NCBI RefSeq assembly: GCF_001475935.1
Contig: NZ_LDQA01000010.1
Span: 34,708-98,707, forward strand
DNA length: 64,000 bases
Origin: Aureimonas ureilytica
Lineage (GTDB): Bacteria > Pseudomonadota > Alphaproteobacteria > Rhizobiales > Rhizobiaceae
Reading direction: 5' to 3'
The notes under the pieces are model-generated. The model saw only the letters and a list, made by a program, of their open reading frames with translations, was not told the DNA's origin and did no database searches. Position numbers and translations under genes: made by a program. Positions within the stretch are counted from its first letter, which is position 1. The number at the start of each line of letters is the position of its first letter. Shown here piece after piece: positions 9,110 to 18,438 of the stretch.

Positions 9110-9871
9110 TCAGATCGAGCCCGCTTCCACCATGTAATTGTTGGCGGTGCACATGGCCGCATCGTCGGAGGCGAGGAACAAGGTCATGCGGGCCAGATAG
9201 ACCGGCTCGATCGGAAACGGCAGGCATTGGCGCTTGAGATGGGCCTCCAGCGCCTCGGGCGTTACCCAAAGCTCCTTCTGGCGCTCGGTCATGATCCAGC
9301 CGGGAACCACCGTGTTGACGCGGATGCGATGGGGGCCGAGATCGCGCGCAAAGGAGCGCGTCATGCCGTGCACGGCCGATTTCGCGGTCGTATAGACCGG
9401 CATTCCGCCGCCCGCTTCCCACCAGGAGTTCGAGCCGAAATTGATGACCGATCCGCCGCCGGCCGCGATCATGCCGGGCGCGACGGCCTGGATGGCGAAG
9501 AACATGTGCCGCAGGTTGGTGGCGATGCGCTCGTCGTAATAATCCGGGGTCACGTCCTCCCAGCCGTGGCGATCGTCCCGCGCGGCATTGTTGACGAGGA
9601 CGGTGGCCGGTCCGAGCCAAGCTTCGAGCCGTGCGAAGGCAGCGCGCAGCGCGTCGATATCGCGGAGGTCGCAGGGCTCGAAGGCCACGTCGCAATCCTT
9701 GCCCGACAGGTCTTCGGCCAGCTTGGCTCCGCGCTCGGCATCGATATCCACGAAGCCCACCTTGGAGCCCTGATCGACAAAGGCGCGCACGATGTCCGCC
9801 CCGATGCCAGACGCGCCGCCCGTGACGAAGACCGTGCGCCCGCGCAGGCTAGGATAGATGGCATAGGACAT
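9110..9871 (-). CDS. SDR-family NAD(P)-dependent oxidoreductase
   Basis: Short-chain dehydrogenase of 253 residues. The ATG at 9871 has GGGAGG upstream; the longer frame to 9922 adds residues unlike the family. The cofactor motif TGGASGIG is near residue 14. VLVNNAARDD follows, and the active site has Ser/Asn in NFGSNSWWE and YTTAKSAVHG as YxxxK. The segment VNTVVPGWIMTERQ is the usual PG motif. Related proteins act as sugar (xylose, galactose, rhamnose) or polyol dehydrogenases, but the substrate is not determined by what is visible. It is a single gene with no metabolic neighbours. Confidence 0.9.
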   Translation of the reverse strand: MSYAIYPSLRGRTVFVTGGASGIGADIVRAFVDQGSKVGFVDIDAERGAKLAEDLSGKDCDVAFEPCDLRDIDALRAAFARLEAWLGPATVLVNNAARDDRHGWEDVTPDYYDERIATNLRHMFFAIQAVAPGMIAAGGGSVINFGSNSWWEAGGGMPVYTTAKSAVHGMTRSFARDLGPHRIRVNTVVPGWIMTERQKELWVTPEALEAHLKRQCLPFPIEPVYLARMTLFLASDDAAMCTANNYMVEAGSI

Positions 9872-9950
9872 GAAACCTCCCGGCAGGCGAAAGGCCCGCT
9901 TCGTGATAAGCCGGAGTGGCAAGGCACCGAACGCGCGTCAAGACACCTGT

Positions 9951-10427
9951 CTAAGCAAATGTGCCGCGGTCCCGATTGAGCTGCCAGACCTTGAGATTGA
10001 GCGCGGCGGCGACGCAGACCCAGGCGAGATAGGGCACGAGCAGAAGCGCCGCTGTCCGGCTATAGGGCCAGAAGGCGAGGATATTGACCGCGATGGCGAG
10101 GCCCAGCAGCGTTATGTCGAGAAAGGCGAGGTCGGGCCGCCGCCTGCCGAAGAACAGCATCGACCAAAGAAAATTCAGGATCATCTGCCCCAGGAAGATG
10201 CCGAACGGGATAATCACGAAGCCGGCCTGCCGCCAGACCAGCCACCCGCTGATGGCGATCAGGAGGTAAAGCACGCTCCAGACGATCGGGAAGGCGCGGT
10301 TGGGCGGCGTCCAAGAGGGCTTCGTCAGCCCCTGATACCAAGTGCCTGGTTTGAAGACGATGCCGCTGGCGGCGATCAGCCCCGAGAAAAGGATGAAGCC
10401 GAGAAGGATGAGGATGGATGTCGTCAT
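9951..10427 (-). CDS. TspO/MBR family membrane protein
   Basis: Tryptophan-rich five-helix membrane protein of 158 residues in the TspO/translocator family, which binds porphyrins and sterol-like ligands and is tied to tetrapyrrole or stress control. The signature GTWYQGLTKPSWTPPN follows the first helix. Four more helices carry WSVLYLLIAISGWLVW, LNFLWSMLFFG and the C-terminal VPYLAWVCVAAALN. ATG 10427 is chosen over 10442 because it opens directly into helix 1. Confidence 0.93.
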   Translation of the reverse strand: MTTSILILLGFILFSGLIAASGIVFKPGTWYQGLTKPSWTPPNRAFPIVWSVLYLLIAISGWLVWRQAGFVIIPFGIFLGQMILNFLWSMLFFGRRRPDLAFLDITLLGLAIAVNILAFWPYSRTAALLLVPYLAWVCVAAALNLKVWQLNRDRGTFA

Positions 10428-10529
10428 GGGAGAGCCCACCAATCTGTCATGCGCCTGACATTTCGTGCGTCGTCACGACCCAGGGGACGTATTGATCGGC
10501 ACGTACCCGTTACGCTGCAACACCAGCCC

Positions 10530-11027
10530 TCAAATCCAACCGCCAACGCGCAGACCGACCACCATCAGGGACACGACCGCCAACCCCATCTGCATCGGTC
10601 GAAGTCCCGCGAAATAGTTCGGCACTTCCTCCCTGCGCGCGGCAATCGGGTCCAGCACCGCCAGCGAAAGATAAGCTAGGAGGAGAAGAGCTGTCGCGAG
10701 GCCGAACCGCCCGGCTCCGGTCAGCAGGATCGAGCCTATGCCGGCGAGAAAAAGCCACATCATCATCGCCAACTGGCTGAGATGGGCGCCATCGGGCATA
10801 CGGAAGCTCACCCCGCGCCGCACGCCCGACAGGAACGTCACGATTGCCCCGGCCCAGACGAGTGTCAGCGGCAGGAGCGTCGCGCTCCAGTCCGGCAGAA
10901 CGAAGAGCGAAAGCGCGCCCGCCGTGATCGGCATGATCGCCGCATAGGCCAGCAGCCAATCCTCCGGGGGCGGGCGAAGCGGCTCGTGGACAGGCAGGGT
11001 GATGGTCTCGGATGCGCGCTGGGTCAT
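10530..11027 (-). CDS. DUF3429 membrane protein
   Basis: Integral membrane protein of 165 residues with about five hydrophobic segments (WLLAYAAIMPITAGALSLFV, LLPLTLVWAGAIVTFLSGV, MMMWLFLAGIGSILL, ATALLLLAYLSLAVL, MQMGLAVVSLMVVGLRVG). The GVRRGVSF and DPIAARREEVPNYFAGLR loops match the DUF3429 family as I know it. Function of the family is unknown. The ATG at 11027 was taken; an upstream ATG at 11081 would add 18 polar residues. It lies next to the tspO-like gene in the same direction. Confidence 0.8.
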   Translation of the reverse strand: MTQRASETITLPVHEPLRPPPEDWLLAYAAIMPITAGALSLFVLPDWSATLLPLTLVWAGAIVTFLSGVRRGVSFRMPDGAHLSQLAMMMWLFLAGIGSILLTGAGRFGLATALLLLAYLSLAVLDPIAARREEVPNYFAGLRPMQMGLAVVSLMVVGLRVGGWI

Positions 11028-11178
11028 GGAAGGCGAGTTAGGCAACACCTCTCGCTCTTCCAGCGCACGGGCGCCACGCATCGCCGCTTTTCGTCCCGAG
11101 AGAGGCTTGACCGCCCTATTCGCCTCGCTCGCAGCGCGATAAGCCGCACCTCATCGCTCCCAGCGGACCCGTTCGACC

Positions 11179-12303
11179 TTGCGCAAGCTCCTGTTCGTCG
11201 TCACCGAAGATTGGTTCTTCGCGTCTCACTTCCTCCCCATGGCCCGCGTTGGCCTGAAGCTTGGGCTGGACGTGGTGGTGGTGACGCGCGTTCGCGATCA
11301 TGCCGAAATCATCGAGGCGACCGGTGCCCGAGTCGTGGCGCTGGAGGCCGAGCGCCGGAGCACCAACCCGCTTCACGCGCTGGACACGGCACGGCGGCTG
11401 GCTGCCATCCTGCGCCGCGAGCGGCCCGATGTCGTTCATTGCATCTCGCTGAAGCCCATTCTCGTCGGCGGCCTCGCCGCCCGGCTGGCAGGCGTGAAGC
11501 GGACCGTCTTCGCACTGACCGGCCTCGGCTTTCTCGGCGCGCGGCAGGACGGGACGGCACGCCTTGCCCGCCGGATCGTTCGCACCGTCGTGCGTTGGGG
11601 GCTTGAGACGGCCGGCACGCATTACCTGTTCGAGAACCGTGACGACCCGCGCCTGCTCGGTCTAGACCCCGCTTCACCCCAGGTGACGATCGTCAATGGT
11701 GCCGGCATCGATCCCGCACGCTATCCCGCCTCCCCCCTGCCCGAGGGAGAAACATTGCGCCTTGCCCTCGTCGCCCGCCTTCTCTGGTCGAAGGGTGTGG
11801 ACACGGCGGTCGAGGCCGTTCGGCTCGCCCGTTCGAACGGCACGAATGTCGAGCTCGACCTCTACGGCTCGCCCGATCCCTCCAATCCAAAGGCCGTACC
11901 GCTGGAGACGCTGCACGACTGGTCGCGCGAGCCGGGCCTGCGCTGGTATGGGCCGACCGGCGACATCGCCTCGGTTTGGCGCGAGCACGATCTGGCCATC
12001 CTACCCTCACGCGGCGGCGAAGGTCTGCCCCGCACGCTTCTGGAATCGGCGGCCTGCGGCCGTGCGGCCCTGACGACGGATGTGCCGGGCTGCCGCGACT
12101 TCGTTCGCGATGGCGAAGACGGATATGTTCTGCCCGTCGGCGATGCCGCCGGCTTCGCGGCCCGGATCGAAGAACTCGCGCAAGATCGTGCGCGCCTCTC
12201 GGCCATGAGCGAAAGCGCGGCGGCCCGTGTGCGCAGCGGCTATACGGAAGAGGACGTGATGGCGACCGTCGCCGCGCTCTACCGTCGCATGGGTCTCGGC
12301 TAG
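11179..12303 (+). CDS. Family-4 type glycosyltransferase
   Basis: GT-B fold glycosyltransferase of 374 residues. The N-terminal acceptor domain begins LLFVVTEDWFFASHFLPMA. The C-terminal donor domain starts near LRLALVARLLWSKGVDTAVEA and carries GGEGLPRTLLESAACGR, a clear E-x7-E motif, then TTDVPGCRDFV. The start at 11179 is TTG with no strong ribosome site; there is no in-frame ATG before the conserved core. It probably adds a sugar to a lipid-linked glycan, given the polysaccharide genes downstream. Donor and linkage are unknown. Confidence 0.88.
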   Translation: MRKLLFVVTEDWFFASHFLPMARVGLKLGLDVVVVTRVRDHAEIIEATGARVVALEAERRSTNPLHALDTARRLAAILRRERPDVVHCISLKPILVGGLAARLAGVKRTVFALTGLGFLGARQDGTARLARRIVRTVVRWGLETAGTHYLFENRDDPRLLGLDPASPQVTIVNGAGIDPARYPASPLPEGETLRLALVARLLWSKGVDTAVEAVRLARSNGTNVELDLYGSPDPSNPKAVPLETLHDWSREPGLRWYGPTGDIASVWREHDLAILPSRGGEGLPRTLLESAACGRAALTTDVPGCRDFVRDGEDGYVLPVGDAAGFAARIEELAQDRARLSAMSESAAARVRSGYTEEDVMATVAALYRRMGLG

Positions 12304-12386
12304 CGCCATCACGCGCTTGCGCCCCGGCCCATCAATCGTGATAGGCCCTCCCTTCGCCTCGCTTGGTTTTTGCGCTGCGAGGCTTT

Positions 12387-12550
12387 AGAGCCTGTTTGGA
12401 AACTCCACCGGGTCGGTCCGGCGGTTCTTTTACGGCCTCGGTTTGTCGTCAATATCAGCCGATGCCGCCGGCATCGACTGCGTTTGCCTCCGCCCGAAGA
12501 CCGAAAAATCCCTCGCCATCCCTCCGCCGGGGAGTTTCCAAACAGGCTCT
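12387..12550. repeat. MITE-like element with 20-bp perfect terminal inverted repeats
   Basis: A 164-bp segment bounded by agagcctgtttggaaactcc (12387-12406) and its exact reverse complement (12531-12550). The interior has no coding frame worth the name; it includes a short internal hairpin cgatgcc-gcc-ggcatcg (12460-12476). The layout is that of a non-autonomous miniature transposable element mobilised by an IS transposase. The ends resemble those of IS5-superfamily elements, from memory. Flanking bases do not show an identical target duplication (ttta on the left, tgag on the right if the ends are read as GAGCC). It fills most of the 305-base gap between two polysaccharide genes. Confidence 0.72.
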
Positions 12551-12608
12551 GAGCGCTGAGACGCTGCGGATGCGCGTCGCCGCATCCGTTTCTGACGAGG
12601 ACCCCGAC

Positions 12609-13754
12609 ATGACCCAACCGATTCCGTTCATCGATCTGGCCACGCAGCGCGATCTCATTCGCGAGCGGATCGAAGCGCGGCTCGGCCGGATCATGGATCA
12701 GGGCTCGTTCATCCAGGGGCCCGAGGTGGCCGAGTTCGAAACGGCGCTTTCGGCCTTCAGCGGGATGAAGGAGACGATCTCCTGCGCCTCGGGAACCGAC
12801 GCGCTCCTGATGCCGCTCATGGCCTGGAACATCGGGCCGGGCGATGCCGTCTTCGTGCCGAGCTTCACCTTCGCGGCCACGGCCGAGGTCGTGGGCCTGA
12901 CCGGCGCGACGGCCGTTTTCGTCGATGTCCTGCCCGATACGTTCAACATGGATCCCGCCCATCTGCGCCGGACGGTGGCGGCCATCGCCAGCCGAGGCGA
13001 GCTGCGCCCGCGCGCGATCATCGCAGTGGACTTGTTCGGCCAGATCGCCGACTACGCGCCGATCCGCGCGACGGCGGACGAGTTCGGCTTGAAGCTGATT
13101 TCCGATGCGGCGCAGGGCTTCGGCTCGACGCGCGACGGGCATCTCGCCGGGTACTGGGCCGATGTCGTGGCCACCAGCTTCTACCCCGCCAAGCCGCTCG
13201 GCTGCTACGGCGACGGTGGTGCGATCCAGACCGACGACGAAGAGCTCGCCGCCATCCTGCGCTCCATTCGCATCCATGGCAGCGGCAGCGACAAGTATGA
13301 CAATGTCCGGCTGGGCCTGACTGCCCGTCTCGACTCGTTCCAAGCCGCCGTCCTGAACGAGAAGCTGCCGCTCTTTGCCGGCGAGATCGAAGCGCGGATG
13401 CGCATTGCCGCGCGCTACAGTGAGATGCTGCTCGGCGTCGCCCCTCAGACGATCGCCGGCGATGTCGTGTCCACCTGGGCGCAATACACGATCCGGGTGC
13501 CCGGCGGCCGGCGCGACGCCTTCATGGCCGCGATGAAAGAGCGCGGCGTCCCGACCGTCATCTATTACGGCAAGGGCCTGCACCAGCAGACGGCCTATCG
13601 CCACTTCCCGGTCGGCGGCAACGGGCTGCCCGTGACGGAAGCGCTATGCGGCGAGGTCGTAAGCTTGCCGATGCACGCCTATCTTTCCGGCGAGACACAG
13701 GATCGCATCGTGCAGGCGGTGGCGGAATCGTTGAGCGCCGTTCAGGTCGCCTGA
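12609..13754 (+). CDS. DegT/DnrJ/EryC1/StrS family sugar aminotransferase
   Basis: PLP-dependent aminotransferase of 381 residues acting on nucleotide 4-keto- or 3-keto-sugars. ATG 12609 with GAGG upstream opens directly into the family start MTQPIPFIDLATQRDLI. Visible motifs are SCASGTDALLMPLMA, VFVPSFTFAATAEVV, the Asp/Gln pair in ISDAAQGFGS, and TSFYPAKPLGCYGDGGAI with the PLP lysine in AKPLG. The longer frame from 12363 runs back through the MITE-like repeat and is an artefact. The product would be an amino sugar for the surface glycan made nearby. Which sugar is not decidable here. Confidence 0.93.
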   Translation: MTQPIPFIDLATQRDLIRERIEARLGRIMDQGSFIQGPEVAEFETALSAFSGMKETISCASGTDALLMPLMAWNIGPGDAVFVPSFTFAATAEVVGLTGATAVFVDVLPDTFNMDPAHLRRTVAAIASRGELRPRAIIAVDLFGQIADYAPIRATADEFGLKLISDAAQGFGSTRDGHLAGYWADVVATSFYPAKPLGCYGDGGAIQTDDEELAAILRSIRIHGSGSDKYDNVRLGLTARLDSFQAAVLNEKLPLFAGEIEARMRIAARYSEMLLGVAPQTIAGDVVSTWAQYTIRVPGGRRDAFMAAMKERGVPTVIYYGKGLHQQTAYRHFPVGGNGLPVTEALCGEVVSLPMHAYLSGETQDRIVQAVAESLSAVQVA

Positions 13755-13802
13755 CACTGGGGAATTTGGGGGCGGAGCGAGAACCGCTCGCCCCCTCCCG
13801 TT

Positions 13803-14762
13803 TCACCCCGAGATCGAACGGCGCGGCCGCCGCATCATGATACGGAACACCACGCGCGCGACGACGAACATCGGTCGCGGCAGATGGTGGTAAAGATGAT
13901 GGGCGACCAGCATCAGGCGGGGATAACGCCGCCAGAGCTCCGGCACCGGAAGAATGAACGGGTTCTCGAGCGGCCGTAGTTCCGTCCGGGCGAGTGACGC
14001 CATCTCACTGAACGAGGCCCCCTCGCGCGACGCCCTGCGCAAGGCCGGAACGGCTTCGGCGGCCGTCGCAATCATGCCGCGTCGCTCGGCCAAAAGCGCG
14101 AAGAGACGCTCCAGTGCATGGGCCACCGTTCCGTCGAGCTGGCCCTTTTCGCGCTCGAACAGGGTCTTCAGCTTCGGCTCGTTCAAAGCTTCGAGCGCGC
14201 TCCGCCGGAACCAGAACATGGAGCTGGCGGCGAAATGGTCACTCTCCAACGCTTCGAGATCGAGAGGAAGCTGGAGAGCGTCCGCCACCCGGCGCAAGGC
14301 GCGCGCGTTCAGGCCGATGCGGCTATCGAGGGACAGCATATGGTTGGCTGGCGCCACCAGTCCGAGGCGCGTATCCTCTTCCATGAGGGCCAGCGGTTCG
14401 GGCACCGTTTCGCCGGCAGCAGGGCGAAGCAGCGTGCCGGTCAGATGCAGCCGCCACGCTTCTCCGTCGCTGCGGTGCTTGGAGCGCTTGGTGTGGAGCT
14501 TCAAGCCGATCTCGAAATTCGGACCCACCTCCTTCAGCGCGAGAAGGAAAGGAAGGACGTCCCGCCCCCGATTCTCGACGTCGATCCGTCTTTGACGCAC
14601 GAGATGCGGGCTCTGCACGCTCACCAGTTCGAGCGCCGGATTCGGGCAGGTCAAAACGACCTCGAACGGCCGATCGAAGCTTCGGGCGATCTCCTCGGCC
14701 ATCTCCGCCCAAACATCGGGGTAGAAGACATGGACGAAGATGACGGGAACGTCGTGTTTCAA
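13803..14762 (-). CDS. RgpF-like rhamnan synthesis protein F family glycosyltransferase
   Basis: A 319-residue protein resembling the rhamnan synthesis F (RgpF, PF05045) family: early VIFVHVFYPDVWAEM, ENRGRDVLPFLLAL, LKLHTKRSKH, and DHFAASSMFWFRRSAL. These are conserved blocks of glycosyltransferases that build rhamnose-rich glycans. The C-terminus has a hydrophobic-basic stretch. I place the start at TTG 14762, inside a TTGA overlap with the rmlD stop and after a GAGG site; the ATG frame from 14816 would overlap rmlD by 58 bases. It is the last gene of rmlC-rmlB-rmlD-rgpF, so rhamnose is its likely donor. Confidence 0.82.
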   Translation of the reverse strand: MKHDVPVIFVHVFYPDVWAEMAEEIARSFDRPFEVVLTCPNPALELVSVQSPHLVRQRRIDVENRGRDVLPFLLALKEVGPNFEIGLKLHTKRSKHRSDGEAWRLHLTGTLLRPAAGETVPEPLALMEEDTRLGLVAPANHMLSLDSRIGLNARALRRVADALQLPLDLEALESDHFAASSMFWFRRSALEALNEPKLKTLFEREKGQLDGTVAHALERLFALLAERRGMIATAAEAVPALRRASREGASFSEMASLARTELRPLENPFILPVPELWRRYPRLMLVAHHLYHHLPRPMFVVARVVFRIMMRRPRRSISG

Positions 14763-15649
14763 GGAGCCTCGTTCGCGGCCAGAGCCGCCATGCAGCGGGA
14801 CACGCCTTCGGTCCATTCGGGCAGGCTATGGCCGAAGGATTGACGGAAGCGTGTCGTGTCGAGACGCGAATTGGCCGGGCGTTTGGCGGGCGTCGGATAA
14901 TCGGCCGTGGTGATCGGCTCCACCGTCACGTGCTTGCCACTTGTCTCGGCCAGACGTGAGAAGATCGCCTCGGCGAAACCGGCCCAGGTCGTCTCCCCTT
15001 CCGACACCATGTGGAACACACCGCGCTTCGATGCATCTCCCGGCGCACTCTCGAGCGCGCGGGATACGGCGACGATGCCCTCGGCAATATCGGGCGCGTA
15101 GGTCGGCGTTCCCCGCTGATCGGCGACGACGCGCAAGAGATCGCGCGTTTGCGACAGGCGCAGCATGGTCTTCAGGAAGTTCGCGCCATAGGGACCGTAG
15201 ACCCAGGCCGTGCGCAGGATCGCGTGGTTCGGATTGGCCTCGGCGACCAGCCGCTCGCCCTCGAGCTTGGAGCGGCCGTAGGCGCCCTGCGGCCCAGTCG
15301 GATCGCTCTCGACATAGGGTCCCGCCTTATCACCAGCAAAGACATAGTCGGTCGAGATATGAACAACCGGAAGCCCAGCCGCGGCGGCGGCAGCCGCAAC
15401 GTGGCCGGCGCCCTCGGCGTTGACCGCATAGGCTGCCGCCTCGTCGCTTTCCGCCTTGTCCACCGCCGTATAGGCGGCGGCGTTCACGACCACGTCGGGC
15501 CGATGCTCGGCGATGGCGCGCTCGATCGAGGCGCGATCGGTGAGATCGAGCGTCGGACGGCCGAGCGCGACCACGTCCACATCGGAACCCGAGAGCGCCA
15601 GAAGCGCCTGCGCGACCTGACCGTCGCGCCCCGTCACGAGAAGCCGCAT
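14759..15649 (-). CDS. rfbD: dTDP-4-dehydrorhamnose reductase
   Basis: RmlD, last step of dTDP-L-rhamnose synthesis: NADPH-dependent reduction of dTDP-6-deoxy-L-lyxo-4-hexulose. 296 residues from ATG 15649. MRLLVTGRDGQVAQALLAL is the nucleotide-binding start, DVVVNAAAYTAVDKAE is the family motif, and YGRSKLEGE gives the YxxxK pair. A GTG at 15658 in a GTGA overlap with the rmlB stop is an alternative start adding three residues. It is third in the rmlC-rmlB-rmlD-rgpF operon. Confidence 0.95.
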   Translation of the reverse strand: MRLLVTGRDGQVAQALLALSGSDVDVVALGRPTLDLTDRASIERAIAEHRPDVVVNAAAYTAVDKAESDEAAAYAVNAEGAGHVAAAAAAAGLPVVHISTDYVFAGDKAGPYVESDPTGPQGAYGRSKLEGERLVAEANPNHAILRTAWVYGPYGANFLKTMLRLSQTRDLLRVVADQRGTPTYAPDIAEGIVAVSRALESAPGDASKRGVFHMVSEGETTWAGFAEAIFSRLAETSGKHVTVEPITTADYPTPAKRPANSRLDTTRFRQSFGHSLPEWTEGVSRCMAALAANEAP

Positions 15650-15654
15650 CGCCG

Positions 15655-16713
15655 TCACGCCTTCGCGCCGAGACGCTCGCCGCTATAGCGGCCTTCGCGG
15701 ATCGGCTGCCACCAATCCTTGTTGTCGAGATACCAGCGAACCGTCTTTTCGAGGCCGGTCTCGAACGTCTCCTGCGCCTTCCAGCCCAGTTCCGTTTCGA
15801 TGCGCGTGGCGTCGATCGCATAGCGCAGATCGTGGCCCGGACGATCGGTCACGAAGTCGATCAGCGAACGGCGCTTGGTGCCATCGGGCAGCGGCGACAG
15901 GCGATCCAGCGTGTCGCAGATCGTCTCCACCACGGTCAGGTTGGAGCGCTCGTTGCGCCCGCCGATATTGTAGGACCGGCCAAGCTCGCCCTTGGTCGCG
16001 ACCAGCGCCAAAGCCCGCGCGTGATCCTCGACATAGAGCCAGTCGCGCACGTTCTCGCCCTTGCCGTAGACCGGCAGGCGCTTGCCCTCCAGACCGTTGA
16101 GGATGATCAGCGGGATCAACTTCTCGGGGAAATGGTAGGGACCGTAATTGTTCGAGCAGTTCGAAAGGACGACCGGCAGATGGTAGGTATGGTGCCAGGC
16201 CATCGCGAGATGGTCGGACGCCGCCTTCGATGCCGAATAGGGCGAGGACGGCGCATAAGGCGTGTCTTCGGTGAAAAGGCTGTCGTCCAGCGGCAGATCG
16301 CCGAACACTTCGTCGGTCGAGATATGGTGGAAGCGGAAGCCCGACTTCTTCTCGCCTTCCAAGCTGGACCAATAGGCGCGCGCCGCTTCCAGAAGCTCGT
16401 AGGTGCCCACGATATTGGTCTGGATGAAGTCGCCCGGCCCGTCGATGGAGCGATCCACATGGCTTTCGGCGGCCAGATGCATGATCGCATCGACCGCTTC
16501 GCGGCGCAGCAGATCCAGCACGAAGGCGCGATCGAGAATATCGCACTTCACAAAGGCATAGCGCGGGTTCGAGGCGATCGAATCGAGGGAGGACAGGCTG
16601 GCGGCATAGGTCAGCTTGTCGAAGTTGATCACCGAATGATCGGTGTCATTGATCAGATGCCGGCAGACGGCCGAGCCGATGAAGCCGGCGCCGCCGGTGA
16701 CGAGAATCTTCAT
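15655..16713 (-). CDS. rfbB: dTDP-glucose 4,6-dehydratase
   Basis: RmlB, second step of dTDP-L-rhamnose synthesis, forming dTDP-4-keto-6-deoxyglucose with bound NAD. 352 residues from ATG 16713. The Rossmann motif TGGAGFIGS is at residues 6-14. [15 protein letters not shown], the active-site STDEVFGDL and the [11 protein letters not shown]xxxK motif follow, then [15 protein letters not shown]. The ATG at 16815 would add a basic non-family extension overlapping rmlC. It starts 5 bases after the rmlC stop. Confidence 0.97.
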   Translation of the reverse strand: MKILVTGGAGFIGSAVCRHLINDTDHSVINFDKLTYAASLSSLDSIASNPRYAFVKCDILDRAFVLDLLRREAVDAIMHLAAESHVDRSIDGPGDFIQTNIVGTYELLEAARAYWSSLEGEKKSGFRFHHISTDEVFGDLPLDDSLFTEDTPYAPSSPYSASKAASDHLAMAWHHTYHLPVVLSNCSNNYGPYHFPEKLIPLIILNGLEGKRLPVYGKGENVRDWLYVEDHARALALVATKGELGRSYNIGGRNERSNLTVVETICDTLDRLSPLPDGTKRRSLIDFVTDRPGHDLRYAIDATRIETELGWKAQETFETGLEKTVRWYLDNKDWWQPIREGRYSGERLGAKA

Positions 16714-16718
16714 GATGG

Positions 16719-17285
16719 TCAGGCCTCGTAGACGAAGGGCGACTCGATGTCGCGAAGATGCGGCGCGGCCTCGTCCTTGGTGGAGAGGATGGGCTGACGC
16801 CCTCCCAGCGGCCATTCGATGGCGAAGTCCGGATCGTCGAAGCGGATCGAACGGTCGTGCTGCCCGCTATAGGGCGCGCTTACCTTGTAGAAGACTTCCG
16901 TGTGCGGCACGAGCGTGACGAAGCCATGCGCGAAGCCGACGGGCACCAGAATCTGGTTGAAGCTTTCGGCCGAAAGCTCCAGCGCGACCCACTTCCCATA
17001 GGTCGGCGATTTCAGGCGGATATCGACCGCGACATCCAGGATCTTGCCGCGAAGCACGCGCACGAGCTTGTCCTGCGCGAAAGGCGGCTCCTGGTAATGG
17101 AGGCCCCGCAACGTAAAGGCCTCGGCCGAGTAGGACTGATTGTCCTGCATCCAGTCCTTGTCCACGCCACTGGCGCGCAGACGCTCGCGATTGAAGGTTT
17201 CCGAAAAGAAGCCGCGTTCGTCCCCGAATTTTCTCGGTGTGATTTCCAGAACGTCCGGTATTTCCAGAGCGCGGACTTCGAGCAT
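16719..17285 (-). CDS. rfbC: dTDP-4-dehydrorhamnose 3,5-epimerase
   Basis: RmlC cupin epimerase, 188 residues, third step of dTDP-L-rhamnose synthesis. [51 protein letters not shown] and [27 protein letters not shown] are the family blocks and include the catalytic His and Tyr. It is the first gene of the leftward operon. The 137-base gap to rmlA (17286-17422) must hold divergent promoters for both halves of the pathway. Confidence 0.97.
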   Translation of the reverse strand: MLEVRALEIPDVLEITPRKFGDERGFFSETFNRERLRASGVDKDWMQDNQSYSAEAFTLRGLHYQEPPFAQDKLVRVLRGKILDVAVDIRLKSPTYGKWVALELSAESFNQILVPVGFAHGFVTLVPHTEVFYKVSAPYSGQHDRSIRFDDPDFAIEWPLGGRQPILSTKDEAAPHLRDIESPFVYEA

Positions 17286-17422
17286 GAAACAACCTTCGCC
17301 TGTTGGTTTTGAACGCGTTTACAGTTATTGCCCGCATTGCGGCAAGAAGGGAAGCAGCGCGAACTGCCCCGGCCAGGCCTGCACGAGCGGAATGGGTTAA
17401 CAGGACGGATGGAGGCATGGCG

Positions 17423-18295
17423 ATGAAGGGGATCATTCTGGCGGGTGGAAGCGGCACCCGGCTGCACCCGATGACGCTGACGGCGTCGAAGCAGCTGCTT
17501 CCGGTCTACGACAAGCCGATGATCTATTATCCGCTGTCGGTGCTGATGCTCGCCGGGATCAAGGATATTCTCATCATCTCGACTCCGCACGACCTGCCGC
17601 GCTTCCGCGCGCTGCTCGGCACGGGCGAGCGCTGGGGCATGAAGTTCACCTATGCCGAGCAGCCGAGCCCGGATGGCCTCGCTCAGGCCTATCTGATCGG
17701 CGAGGACTTCGTCGGCGGCGAAAAGTCGGCCCTGATTCTCGGCGACAACGTCTTCTACGGCCACGGTCTGCCTGAGCTTCTGGGCAGTGCCGTGCAGCGC
17801 GACAGCGGCGCGAGCGTCTTCGCCTACCACGTCAACGATCCCGAGCGGTACGGCGTCGTCGCCTTCGATAAAGAGGGGCGTGCCACCTCGATCGAGGAAA
17901 AGCCTGTCAAGCCCGCGTCGAACTGGGCGGTGACGGGTCTTTATTTCTACGACGGACGCGCCTCCGAGATCGCCCGTTCGCTCAAACCCTCGCCGCGCGG
18001 CGAGCTGGAGATCACCGATCTCAACCGGGTCTATCTGGAAGAAGGCTCGCTCAGCGTCGAGTGCATGGGTCGCGGCTTCGCCTGGCTGGACACGGGCACG
18101 CCCGATTCCCTTCTTCAGGCGGCGGAGTTCGTGCGCACGCTTGAACATCGCCAGGGCTTCAAGGTGTGCTGCCCTGAAGAGATCGCCTTCAACCTCGGCT
18201 TCATCGACGCCGATCAGCTGACGCGCCTCGGCAAGGAACTCGGCAAGAGCCAATACGGCATCTATCTCCAGAAGATCGCGTCCGGCGGCCTCTGA
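17423..18295 (+). CDS. rfbA: Glucose-1-phosphate thymidylyltransferase
   Basis: RmlA, first step of dTDP-L-rhamnose synthesis: dTTP plus glucose-1-phosphate to dTDP-glucose. 290 residues. ATG 17423 sits seven bases after GGAGG; ATG 17417 is too close to it. Motifs are [13 protein letters not shown] at the N-terminus, [47 protein letters not shown] and [16 protein letters not shown]. It is divergent from rmlC and is followed by the ABC exporter genes in the same direction. Confidence 0.97.
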   Translation: MKGIILAGGSGTRLHPMTLTASKQLLPVYDKPMIYYPLSVLMLAGIKDILIISTPHDLPRFRALLGTGERWGMKFTYAEQPSPDGLAQAYLIGEDFVGGEKSALILGDNVFYGHGLPELLGSAVQRDSGASVFAYHVNDPERYGVVAFDKEGRATSIEEKPVKPASNWAVTGLYFYDGRASEIARSLKPSPRGELEITDLNRVYLEEGSLSVECMGRGFAWLDTGTPDSLLQAAEFVRTLEHRQGFKVCCPEEIAFNLGFIDADQLTRLGKELGKSQYGIYLQKIASGGL

Positions 18296-18438
18296 TCGTC
18301 AGCCTCGCTTGTCGCAGGCGAGGCGAACCTATATCAGCGCGACTTCGCCGGGCGGCTCTTCCCGCCCGGCCTTGGCGGCCGATGGCGCATGACGCGCCCA
18401 GGCCGCCGCGATGCCTGCTGGAAAGGACCATCGGCAGA

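Noticed and set aside
12309..13604. 431-codon minus-strand frame over the MITE and aminotransferase gene
   Set aside because: Runs through a non-coding repeat and opposite a clear DegT enzyme.
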